Source of the DNA: Actinoplanes sp. SE50/110
GTDB taxonomy: Bacteria > Actinomycetota > Actinomycetes > Mycobacteriales > Micromonosporaceae
Reading direction: 5' to 3'
Assembly: GCF_900119315.1 (NCBI RefSeq)
Contig: NZ_LT827010.1
Location: 346,001 to 410,000 of the forward strand
Length of the DNA: 64,000 nucleotides
A program made the position numbers and the translations under genes. Position 1 is the first letter of the stretch; each line of letters starts with the position of its first letter. This document shows positions 1 through 7,099 of the stretch, piece by piece. Under the pieces are notes generated by a model. It was not told where the DNA came from and did not search any database. It saw only the letters and a program-made list of their open reading frames with translations.

Positions 1-75
1 GTGACGATGCTGATGAACCTGTTCGGCGTCAACCTGTTCTTCGAGGGCCTGCACAGCTACGCCAACGCGCGCTAG
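1..75 (+). CDS. ccsB: CcsB/CcsA-type cytochrome c biogenesis protein, C-terminal end (partial)
   Basis: The frame is open from the first base and stops at 73-75. The visible tail reads VNLFFEGLHSYANAR. The GVN...GLHSYA pattern is typical of the last segment of CcsA/CcsB (ResC-type) proteins, integral membrane factors of the system II heme-ligation machinery for c-type cytochromes. Only 24 codons are visible, so the assignment rests on this short signature. A c-type cytochrome gene next to menaquinone genes makes respiratory sense. Its stop overlaps the stop of the convergent secreted-protein gene. Confidence 0.6.
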   Translation: MTMLMNLFGVNLFFEGLHSYANAR

Positions 76-935
76 CAGTCGCCGGCGTCCCAGGTGTCGA
101 AGCGGGTCACCCAGTTCAGGCAGTAACCGCCGCTGGTCTGCTGCAGGCCGGGGGCGACACCGGTGAGGGTGCCGACGTCCTCGCGCCAGAACCGCGGCGG
201 ACCGCCGCCGGCCGGGCGCAACTGCACGTTGTCCACCTTCACCGGGGGGACGTCGACCCGGCCCGGCTTGGTGTCGTCGACGTGGACCTCGACGTACTGC
301 TCGACGAAGGCACTGCCGCCGATCGGCAGCTTCTGCGCGGTCAGCAGGTTCCACCGGTTGCTCCACCACAGCCAGGCCTGCCAGACCCCGTCCGAGTCGG
401 TGTGCAGGTCCAGCCAGACCGTGTCGCCGGGCTTCACCGGATACTGGTCGTAGAACTGCCACGCCTTGGTGTTGGTGTTGTAGGTGTAGATGTGCGGGCG
501 TCCCGCCGACGCCCACCCGGTCTCCGACCACCCGGCCTCCAGCCAGGCGATGTTCCCCTTGCCCAGGTCCCGTTTCACCATGAAGCGGGAGGCGATGAAG
601 TCGTAGGTGCCGGGCCGGATCGTCGTGTCCACCACACCGAAGCGGCCGGACACGCCGCTCCACTCGGCACTGGTCGCCGCACCGAGGTGGTGGTAGCCGC
701 TCGGGGTGAACCCGGGCGGCTTGCTCACGCGTACGGCCGATTCGAGAACGTTGGCCCGGCAGGCGCCCGGTGCCGAGCGGGAGGCCGGCGCCGAAGGCGG
801 CCGGGTCGAGGGCGGACCGGCCACGCCGCAGACCGGCAGCCGGCCCGGACGCGCGGAATTCGCCGGGCTGGCCACCGCGAGCGCGGCCACCAGCCCGGCC
901 AGCGCGCACCAGCGCGCCACCCTGCGGAGCGTCAC
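72..935 (-). CDS. Secreted protein of unknown function
   Basis: 287 residues from a GTG start preceded by GAGGGG on the minus strand. Residues 1-27 form a Sec-type signal peptide: basic MTLRRVARW, then an Ala/Leu/Val core, then an AxA-like cleavage region. The next ~35 residues are Pro/Ser-rich. The body (about 75-250) is rich in Trp, Tyr, Gly and alternating hydrophobics, which suggests an all-beta extracellular fold. Four cysteines (two after the signal peptide, two in the last 15 residues) could form disulfides. I do not recognise the family; a carbohydrate-binding or peptidase-like beta sandwich is possible but unproven. It is divergent from the UbiD gene and convergent with ccsB. Confidence 0.8.
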   Translation of the reverse strand: MTLRRVARWCALAGLVAALAVASPANSARPGRLPVCGVAGPPSTRPPSAPASRSAPGACRANVLESAVRVSKPPGFTPSGYHHLGAATSAEWSGVSGRFGVVDTTIRPGTYDFIASRFMVKRDLGKGNIAWLEAGWSETGWASAGRPHIYTYNTNTKAWQFYDQYPVKPGDTVWLDLHTDSDGVWQAWLWWSNRWNLLTAQKLPIGGSAFVEQYVEVHVDDTKPGRVDVPPVKVDNVQLRPAGGGPPRFWREDVGTLTGVAPGLQQTSGGYCLNWVTRFDTWDAGDC

Positions 936-1014
936 GACCCCTCAACGCGAATCGCAGATCACGAGTGACGGCCCCCGGGAGCCGGCGGCGCGAAGCGGTG
1001 CCAGACTGGTGCGC

Positions 1015-2475
1015 ATGGCGTCTCGTGGGTTTCCCTATGCCGATCTGCAGAGTTTCCTGGCCGCCCTGGAAAAGGCCGGTGAGCTGCGGCGGGTCACCGT
1101 CCCGGTGGACCCGACACTGGAGATCAGCGAGGTGGTGACCCGCACCGTCCGGTCGAACGGTCCGGCACTTGTGTTCGAACGGCCGACCCGGGGCGAGATG
1201 CCGATCGCGATCAACCTGTTCGGCACCGAGAAGCGGATGGCGATGGCGCTGGGCGTCGAATCGCTCGACGAGATCGGCGACCGGATCGGCGCGCTGATCA
1301 AGCCGGAGCTGCCGGTCGGCTGGTCCGGGATCCGCGAGGGCATGGGCAAGGTGCTGCAGCTCAAGTCGCTGCCGCCGCGCAAGGTCAAGACCGCTCCGTG
1401 CCAGGAGGTGGTGCTCAAGGGCGACGAGGTCGACCTCGGGAAACTGCCCGGCCTGCAGGTCTGGCCCGGCGATGGCGGGATCTTCCACAACTTCGGGCTG
1501 ACCCACACCAAGCACCCGGAGACCGGCAAGCGCAACCTGGGGCTGTACCGGCTGCAGCAGCACTCGAAGAACACGCTCGGCATGCACTGGCAGATCCACA
1601 AGGATTCGACCGCGCACCACGCGGTCGCCGAGCGGCTCGGGCAGCGCCTGCCGGTGGCCGTGGCGATCGGCGCCGACCCGGTGGTCTGCTACGCGGCCAG
1701 CGCCCCGCTGCCCGGCGACATCGACGAGTACATGTTCGCCGGTTTCCTGCGCGGCGAGCGGGTCGAGATGGTCGACTGCGTCACCGTGCCGCTGCAGGTC
1801 CCGGCGAACGCGCAGGTGATCCTGGAGGGGTACCTGGAGCCGGGGGAGCGGCTGCCGGAGGGCCCGTTCGGCGACCACACCGGCTACTACACCCCGGTCG
1901 AGCCGTTCCCGGTGCTGCACATCGAGTGCATGACGATGCGCAGGAAGCCGATCTACCACTCGATCGTCACCTCCCAGCCGCCGCAGGAGGACCACGGGCT
2001 GGGCAAGGCCACCGAGCGGATCTTCCTGCCGCTGACCAAGCTGCTGATCCCGGACATCGTCGACTACGACATGCCGGCCGCCGGCGTCTTCCACAACTGT
2101 CTGATCGTGTCGATCCGCAAGCGCTACCCGAAGCACGCACAGAAGGTGATGAACGCCGTCTGGGGCGCCCACCTGATGTCGCTGACCAAGCTGATCGTGG
2201 TGGTCGACGAGGACTGCGACGTGCACGATTACGCCGAGGTGGCGTTCCGGGCGTTCGGCAACGTCGACTACGCGCGCGACCTGCTGCTCACCGAGGGGCC
2301 GGTGGATCACCTGGACCACGCGTCCTACCAGCAGTTCTGGGGTGGCAAGGCAGGCGTTGACGCCACCCGTAAGCTGCCGGCCGAGGGCTACGGCCGCGGC
2401 TGGCCGGAGGAGATGGTGATGAGTCCCGAGGTGACCAGCCTGGTGGACAAGCGCTGGAAGGAATACGGGATATGA
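1015..2475 (+). CDS. mqnL: UbiD-family decarboxylase of menaquinone biosynthesis (MqnL-like)
   Basis: 486 residues from ATG 1015. The open frame extends further upstream, but homology to UbiD begins at MASRGFPYADLQ. UbiD enzymes use prenylated FMN made by a UbiX partner to decarboxylate aromatic acids. The signature LPEGPFGDHTGYYTP near residues 283-297 holds the conserved Glu/Asp/Thr segment of the active site. The stop overlaps the UbiA-type prenyltransferase start (ATGA), with the UbiX gene next. With mqnA, mqnE and mqnC in the same window, the likely substrate is the naphthoate intermediate of the futalosine pathway. The substrate is inference; the family call is firm. Confidence 0.93.
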   Translation: MASRGFPYADLQSFLAALEKAGELRRVTVPVDPTLEISEVVTRTVRSNGPALVFERPTRGEMPIAINLFGTEKRMAMALGVESLDEIGDRIGALIKPELPVGWSGIREGMGKVLQLKSLPPRKVKTAPCQEVVLKGDEVDLGKLPGLQVWPGDGGIFHNFGLTHTKHPETGKRNLGLYRLQQHSKNTLGMHWQIHKDSTAHHAVAERLGQRLPVAVAIGADPVVCYAASAPLPGDIDEYMFAGFLRGERVEMVDCVTVPLQVPANAQVILEGYLEPGERLPEGPFGDHTGYYTPVEPFPVLHIECMTMRRKPIYHSIVTSQPPQEDHGLGKATERIFLPLTKLLIPDIVDYDMPAAGVFHNCLIVSIRKRYPKHAQKVMNAVWGAHLMSLTKLIVVVDEDCDVHDYAEVAFRAFGNVDYARDLLLTEGPVDHLDHASYQQFWGGKAGVDATRKLPAEGYGRGWPEEMVMSPEVTSLVDKRWKEYGI

Positions 2476-3362
2476 CGGCCGTCGCACCGGAGAAACCCGG
2501 CAAGGTCAAGGCGTTTCTGCGGTTGGTGATGATCGAGCACTCGGTGTTCGCGCTGCCGTTCGCCTACCTGTCGGCGCTGGTCGCGATCGACCGGGACGGG
2601 ACCGGGCGGCACTGGCTCGACCTGGTGCTGGTCACCGTCGCCATGGTGTCCGGGCGGACGTTCGCGATGGCCGCCAACCGGATCCTGGACCGCAGGATCG
2701 ACGCGCTGAATCCGCGTACGCAGAATCGGGAGCTGGTGACCGGCGCGGTGAGCGTCCGGACCGCCTGGACCGGCGCGATCGTCTCGCTGGTCGTCCTGAT
2801 CCTGGCCGCGGGCCTGCTCAACCCGCTGTGCCTGGTCCTGTCGCCGCTCGCGGTGATCCCTCTGGTGATCTACCCGTACGCCAAGCGGTTCACCGACTTC
2901 CCGCACTACGTGCTGGCGCTGGCCCAGGCGGTGGCCCCGGTCGGTGCCTGGCTGGCGATCACCGGCACCTTCCACGGTTCCGGCCCGGCCTGGGTGCTCG
3001 GGGTCGCGGTCGGCCTGTGGATCGGCGGCTTCGACATCATCTACGCCTGCCAGGACGTCGAGGTGGACCGGCGGATCGGGGTGCACTCCACGCCGGCCCG
3101 GTTCGGGGTGCCGGTCGCGCTGCACATCTCCACGGTCACGCACGTGGTCACGTTCGCGCTGTTCGTGCTCTTCGGCCAGCTCGTCGGACTGGGCTGGCTG
3201 TGGTGGATCGGGCTGGCGCTGACCGCGGGTGGCCTGATCTACCAGCACGTGGTGGTGACCCCGACCGACCTGTCCAAGGTCAACCGGGCGTTCTTCACCG
3301 CGAACGGGTTCATCGGCATCGCACTGTTCGTCTTCGCGGTGCTCGACCTGGCCGTCCTGTAA
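2472..3362 (+). CDS. mqnP: UbiA-family naphthoate prenyltransferase (MqnP-like)
   Basis: 296 residues, multi-pass membrane protein with about eight hydrophobic segments. It has the two Asp-rich motifs of UbiA prenyltransferases: NRILDRRID (about residues 74-82) and the DVEVDRR region near residue 195, which bind Mg-diphosphate of the polyprenyl donor. It should attach the isoprenoid tail to the naphthoate ring in the membrane. Its start overlaps the UbiD stop by 4 nt, indicating translational coupling. Placement between UbiD and UbiX homologues supports a menaquinone role rather than heme O or chlorophyll-type UbiA functions. Confidence 0.93.
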   Translation: MTAVAPEKPGKVKAFLRLVMIEHSVFALPFAYLSALVAIDRDGTGRHWLDLVLVTVAMVSGRTFAMAANRILDRRIDALNPRTQNRELVTGAVSVRTAWTGAIVSLVVLILAAGLLNPLCLVLSPLAVIPLVIYPYAKRFTDFPHYVLALAQAVAPVGAWLAITGTFHGSGPAWVLGVAVGLWIGGFDIIYACQDVEVDRRIGVHSTPARFGVPVALHISTVTHVVTFALFVLFGQLVGLGWLWWIGLALTAGGLIYQHVVVTPTDLSKVNRAFFTANGFIGIALFVFAVLDLAVL

Positions 3363-3372
3363 CACTGGGAAG

Positions 3373-3990
3373 ATGCGACAACCCTGGATCGTCGGTGTCT
3401 CCGGAGCCTCAGGCACCCCGTACGCGCGGGCGGTGCTCACCGCGCTGCTCGACGCCGGCGAGGCGGTCGACCTGGTCGTCTCCCGGGCGGCCCGGCTCAC
3501 CCTGCTCGACGAGACCGGGGCGACGATCCGGGATGCGCACTGGAAGGACGACGTCGCCGCGTGGCTCGGCCGGGACCTGGGTGACCTGACCTACTGGCCG
3601 GCCGGTGACCTGGCGGCCGGCCCGAGCAGCGGGTCGTATCCGGCGCGCGGGATGGCCGTGGTGCCGGCCAGCACGGCAGCGTGCGCCGGCATCGCCGTCG
3701 GTCTCTCCAAGGATCTGTTGCAGCGCGCCGCCGAGGTCAATCTCAAGGAACGGCGACGGACAGTCATCGTGCCGCGGGAGACCCCGGTGACGCGCAGTCA
3801 CCTGGAGCACCTGATCGCTCTGCACGATGCCGGTGCGGTGGTGCTGCCGGCCAGCCCCGGTTTCTACGGGTCCGGTGCAGACGCCACCGCACAGCAACTC
3901 ATCGACTTCATTGCGGGTAAGGTGCTGGACTCGCTGGGTGTGGAACACACCCTGATGCGGCGATGGAACGGGCGACTCGGCGAGCGCTGA
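3373..3990 (+). CDS. mqnM: UbiX-family flavin prenyltransferase (MqnM-like)
   Basis: 205 residues starting MRQPWIVGVSGASGTPYA, the canonical UbiX N-terminus with the glycine/serine flavin phosphate loop. A second family motif, VPRETPVT, lies near residue 136. UbiX joins dimethylallyl phosphate to FMN to make the prenyl-FMN cofactor needed by UbiD, so it should activate the UbiD homologue two genes upstream. It follows mqnP after 10 nt as the last gene of the trio and ends 2 nt before the end of the convergent bldC-like gene. Confidence 0.93.
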   Translation: MRQPWIVGVSGASGTPYARAVLTALLDAGEAVDLVVSRAARLTLLDETGATIRDAHWKDDVAAWLGRDLGDLTYWPAGDLAAGPSSGSYPARGMAVVPASTAACAGIAVGLSKDLLQRAAEVNLKERRRTVIVPRETPVTRSHLEHLIALHDAGAVVLPASPGFYGSGADATAQQLIDFIAGKVLDSLGVEHTLMRRWNGRLGER

Positions 3991-3992
3991 TC

Positions 3993-4268
3993 TCAGCGCA
4001 GGCCGTTCGGCGGGCCGTAACCCGCACCCGGGTTGGCCGGGCCGCTGTTCCGCGGCTTGTTGGCCGCGTCGTCCTCGCGCATCTCCTCGATCACGCCGTC
4101 GCCCTCAAGAAGGGCCTTGACTTCGGATTCGCGGAATCGGCGGTGTCCACCCGGAGTACGGATGCTGCCGATACGGCCGGCTGCGGCCCAGCGCGTGACC
4201 GTTTTCGGATCGACGCGAAACAATGCGGCCACCTCGCCCGGTGTCAGCAGACGGTCTCCAGTGTCCAC
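3993..4268 (-). CDS. bldC: BldC-family MerR-like DNA-binding regulator
   Basis: 91 residues from GTG 4268, preceded by a strong GAGGAGGGGG ribosome binding site. The core LLTPGEVAALFRVDPKTVTR (residues 7-26) and the following GGHRRF wing match BldC, a small winged-helix protein that delays sporulation onset in Streptomyces. The C-terminal ~25 residues (Asn/Pro/Gly-rich) extend beyond the 68-residue Streptomyces protein. It faces an AT-richer gap (4269-4481) that probably holds promoters for it and the Lrp gene. Confidence 0.9.
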   Translation of the reverse strand: MDTGDRLLTPGEVAALFRVDPKTVTRWAAAGRIGSIRTPGGHRRFRESEVKALLEGDGVIEEMREDDAANKPRNSGPANPGAGYGPPNGLR

Positions 4269-4481
4269 AACCCCCTCCTCGGTTCTGTTTTCTGGAGCGG
4301 CCGGTGGTCACACTGAGTGTCGGCATGCTCGATCGGGACGTAAAGCCATTAGAGCACCGCCCCTGAACCAAGTCCGTGAAATGCGGAAAAAGCCCCGATT
4401 GCGACAACGATCATTATCCTGCCCCCCATTCGCCGCTACCGGGCGTGAGTGCCGCCGGGCCACCCGATTAGGGTTTCAGGC

Positions 4482-4931
4482 ATGGACTCCATCGACCTCC
4501 GGCTGATCGACCTGCTACGGGAGAACGCTCGCTCGTCGTACGCCGAGCTGGCCCGCAAGGTCGGGCTCTCCGCCCCCGCGGTGCACGAGCGGGTCGGTAA
4601 GCTCGAGGCGGCCGGCACCATCCGCGGCTACCGCGCCGACGTCGACCACGAGGCGGTCGGGCTCGGCGTCACCGCGCTGATCGGCATCGTCGAGGACTCC
4701 GGCGCCGACACCGACGACGTGCTCGCCGCGGTGCGCGCCATGCCCGAGGTGGAGAGCTGCTATTTCATGGCCGGTGTGGAGTCGTATCAACTGATCGTCC
4801 GGGTCGGCACGATCGCCGAGCTGGAGCAGCTGATCGTCCGGATCAACCGGACGCCAGGGGTGGCCTCGACCCGTACGGCCATCGCACTTTCCACGAAATG
4901 GGAGAACCGGCCGCAGCCCGGCGTAGGCTGA
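4482..4931 (+). CDS. Lrp/AsnC-family transcriptional regulator
   Basis: 149 residues from ATG 4482. An in-frame upstream start at 4449 would add 11 residues with no family similarity. The N-terminal helix-turn-helix (about 1-60) has the family pattern IDLRLIDLLRENARSSYAEL and LSAPAVHERV. It is followed by the alpha-beta RAM ligand-binding domain (about 65-140), which typically binds amino acids and drives octamer assembly. It is monocistronic, between bldC and a peptidase gene. No specific ligand can be assigned. Confidence 0.9.
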   Translation: MDSIDLRLIDLLRENARSSYAELARKVGLSAPAVHERVGKLEAAGTIRGYRADVDHEAVGLGVTALIGIVEDSGADTDDVLAAVRAMPEVESCYFMAGVESYQLIVRVGTIAELEQLIVRINRTPGVASTRTAIALSTKWENRPQPGVG

Positions 4932-4977
4932 GTCTCGCAGTTCGGTGAATATTGACGCGCCGTGATTGAATCCGCGC

Positions 4978-6372
4978 GTGGAAGAAGCTTCGCATCCGGT
5001 GGCGCCACCGCTGGAAAGCCCGGCGGTGGCGCCGTTCGGGTCGCTGGACGGCCCCGTGCTCGGGCCGTGGGAGGGCCCGGCGCTCGCGCCCACGAGGCAG
5101 CGCCGGACGGCTTTTCTGGCCGCGGTGACCGCCGTCGTCCTCGCGGTCGCCGCTGCGGGCGCCGTGCTCCTCTGGCCGTCCTCCGACAAGCCGGCGAAAG
5201 CCACCGCCACCACGAGACCGAGCCGCCCCCCGACGCCGTTCGAGGAGGCGCTGGCGCTGCTGCAGGGGCAGGCGACAGCCCTGGAGAGGGGCGACCAGGA
5301 AGGCTGGCTCGCCCCGCTCAACCCGGCGAACACCAGGATGGTCGATCGTTACCGGACCATCTTCACCAACCTGCGGGCTCTGGAGCTCAGCCACGCGGAG
5401 TTCCACGCCACCCGGGTCCCGGACCAGGGCAACGACTCGACGATCGTCGCCGAGGTGCAGCTCGCCTATTGTCTCAGTGGCGTCGCCTGCCCCAGCTGGC
5501 GCAAATTCTCCTTCACCGAGGGGCCGCCCGAGGCCGCGTACCGGGTGACCTTCACCAGGGTCGCCGGGGTGTTCCAGATCGTCGCGATGACCGAGAAGAT
5601 CGCCTCCGAGGACAACGACCTGCAGCCGGCGCCGTGGGACGGACGGGAGCTGACCGTGGTGAAGGGCTCGCGGGTGATCGTGGCCGGCCCCGCCAATCAA
5701 GCCAAGCTGATCAGCCAGGTGCTGCCGATGGCGGAGAAGGCCGCCAAGGTCGTCGACAGGTACGCCGGCTACATCCACACCGAGCAGCGGCGCTACCGCA
5801 TCTACATCGCCGATGAGCAGGGCTGGAAGACCTGGTACGGGGGCGGCAACCAGAAGTGGGTGGTGGGCTACGAGATTCCGCTGAACGCCACCGGCGGCGA
5901 CGTCATCCTGCGAGCCAAGGTCTCCGGCGACTTCAGCGCGCTCGCGGTCACCATCCAGCACGAGCTCACCCACGTGGTGACCGTCGCGGAGGGCTACCAC
6001 GGCGATCATGACGAGCAGTGGCTGGTCGAGGGGATCGCCGAGTACATCGGCGCGCTGCCGAAGAAGCCCCAGGACACGATCAATCACCTGGTGTTGAAGG
6101 ACTCGTTCGCCCGGCGCGGGGTGCCGAAGAGCATCGCCTACCCGGCGCTGGCCCGCAACGCCGACGACCTGACCGTCGACACCCTGTACGCGATGGGCCA
6201 CTATGCCACCGCGTGCATGGCCGCCCAGTACGGCGAGCCGAAGCTGCTGCAGTTCACCAGCCAGGTGCTGCGCGACGGGAAGGCGCCGGACGAGGCTGCA
6301 CAGGCCACCTACGGCAAACCGTTCGCGGCGGTGGACAAGGCCTGCCTCAGCTGGATCCGCGAGCGGGTGTGA
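4978..6372 (+). CDS. Membrane-anchored gluzincin (peptidase MA-like) metalloprotease
   Basis: 464 residues from GTG 4978; a TTG at 4966 is an alternative, and neither has a clear ribosome binding site. A Pro/Ala-rich cytoplasmic tail (1-42) is followed by one membrane helix (about 43-66). An extracytoplasmic region follows, whose first half resembles an NTF2-like fold. The zinc site is HELTH at 328-332 with the third ligand Glu in VEGIAEY near 351, the HExxH...E arrangement of gluzincins. It probably acts on the outer face of the membrane; the substrate is unknown. Its 3' end overlaps the convergent gene by 26 nt. Confidence 0.82.
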   Translation: MEEASHPVAPPLESPAVAPFGSLDGPVLGPWEGPALAPTRQRRTAFLAAVTAVVLAVAAAGAVLLWPSSDKPAKATATTRPSRPPTPFEEALALLQGQATALERGDQEGWLAPLNPANTRMVDRYRTIFTNLRALELSHAEFHATRVPDQGNDSTIVAEVQLAYCLSGVACPSWRKFSFTEGPPEAAYRVTFTRVAGVFQIVAMTEKIASEDNDLQPAPWDGRELTVVKGSRVIVAGPANQAKLISQVLPMAEKAAKVVDRYAGYIHTEQRRYRIYIADEQGWKTWYGGGNQKWVVGYEIPLNATGGDVILRAKVSGDFSALAVTIQHELTHVVTVAEGYHGDHDEQWLVEGIAEYIGALPKKPQDTINHLVLKDSFARRGVPKSIAYPALARNADDLTVDTLYAMGHYATACMAAQYGEPKLLQFTSQVLRDGKAPDEAAQATYGKPFAAVDKACLSWIRERV

Positions 6373-6988
6373 CGACCCGCCGGGCCAGTCCCGGATAGTC
6401 GGTGACGAAACCGTCGTCGTCGACGGTCAGGTCGGCGCTGAACGTCTCGCTCGCGAACCGGATCCGGCCCTCGCCCAGCGGCGTGTAGATCTGGTCCGCC
6501 TGCACCACTTCCAGGCTGGGCACGAGCACCCACGCGACACTCAGCCGGTGGGAGACGCTTTCCCCGCTGAGCAGGCCCAGCCGGCGGATCGGCAGCGTGT
6601 TGGTCAGCGGGGAACCACCCAGGTCGGCGTCGAACGCGCCGTACAGCAGATCCGGGTCCTCGATCCCGGGCAGACCGGCCCGGGCGTGCCCGGCGGCCAG
6701 CAGCGCCGCATCCAGATCGCCCTGCTCGGAGGTGGTCACCCGCCACCGCCCGGCGGCCAGCTCCAGACGCACCCCGCGGGCCCAGCCGGCACCCTCGGCG
6801 CGCACATCCAGCCGCGCGGTCGCCCAGCCCGGATCGGTCTGGATCTCGTAGTGGCACGCGTAACCGATCGGCGCCGCGGCCAGCGCGGTGCCCTGCGCAT
6901 ACAACCCGTTCCGGGCGTCGAGGCGCACATGCTCGCTACCGGGGACATCCCGGCGTTCCCAGAACAACCCTGTGGAAAGAACGCCCAT
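6347..6988 (-). CDS. Putative glycolipid-binding family protein
   Basis: 213 residues, cytoplasmic, with no signal peptide or membrane segment. The layout (N-terminal RLDARNGLYAQG region, repeated beta-strand segments, ending with DDDGFVTDYPGL) matches the actinobacterial 'putative glycolipid-binding' family. That name comes from a mycobacterial structure, and the true ligand is not established. The start at 6988 has only a weak ribosome binding site. It converges on the peptidase gene and is separated from the helicase gene by the terminator at 7063-7086. Confidence 0.72.
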   Translation of the reverse strand: MGVLSTGLFWERRDVPGSEHVRLDARNGLYAQGTALAAAPIGYACHYEIQTDPGWATARLDVRAEGAGWARGVRLELAAGRWRVTTSEQGDLDAALLAAGHARAGLPGIEDPDLLYGAFDADLGGSPLTNTLPIRRLGLLSGESVSHRLSVAWVLVPSLEVVQADQIYTPLGEGRIRFASETFSADLTVDDDGFVTDYPGLARRVVTPARGSS

Positions 6989-7062
6989 ACCGGCAAGTTA
7001 CCCGGCATTCGAAACGATTGCGGTGGTACGCGTGAGCCAGCCCTGTGGATGACCCTGTGGAA

Positions 7063-7086
7063 AAGCCCCGGCTCGCGCCGGGGCTT
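7063..7086 (-). terminator. Intrinsic terminator of the DEAD-box helicase gene
   Basis: A perfect 10-bp stem (AAGCCCCGGC / GCCGGGGCTT) with a 4-nt loop lies 13 nt past the helicase stop. On the minus strand it is followed by a short U-rich tail. It is one of the few textbook rho-independent terminators in the window. Confidence 0.85.
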
Positions 7087-7099
7087 CACCTGGATTCGA

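Noticed and set aside
4843-6201. 452-codon minus-strand open frame
   Set aside because: Antisense of the gluzincin gene; composition is typical of a shadow frame.
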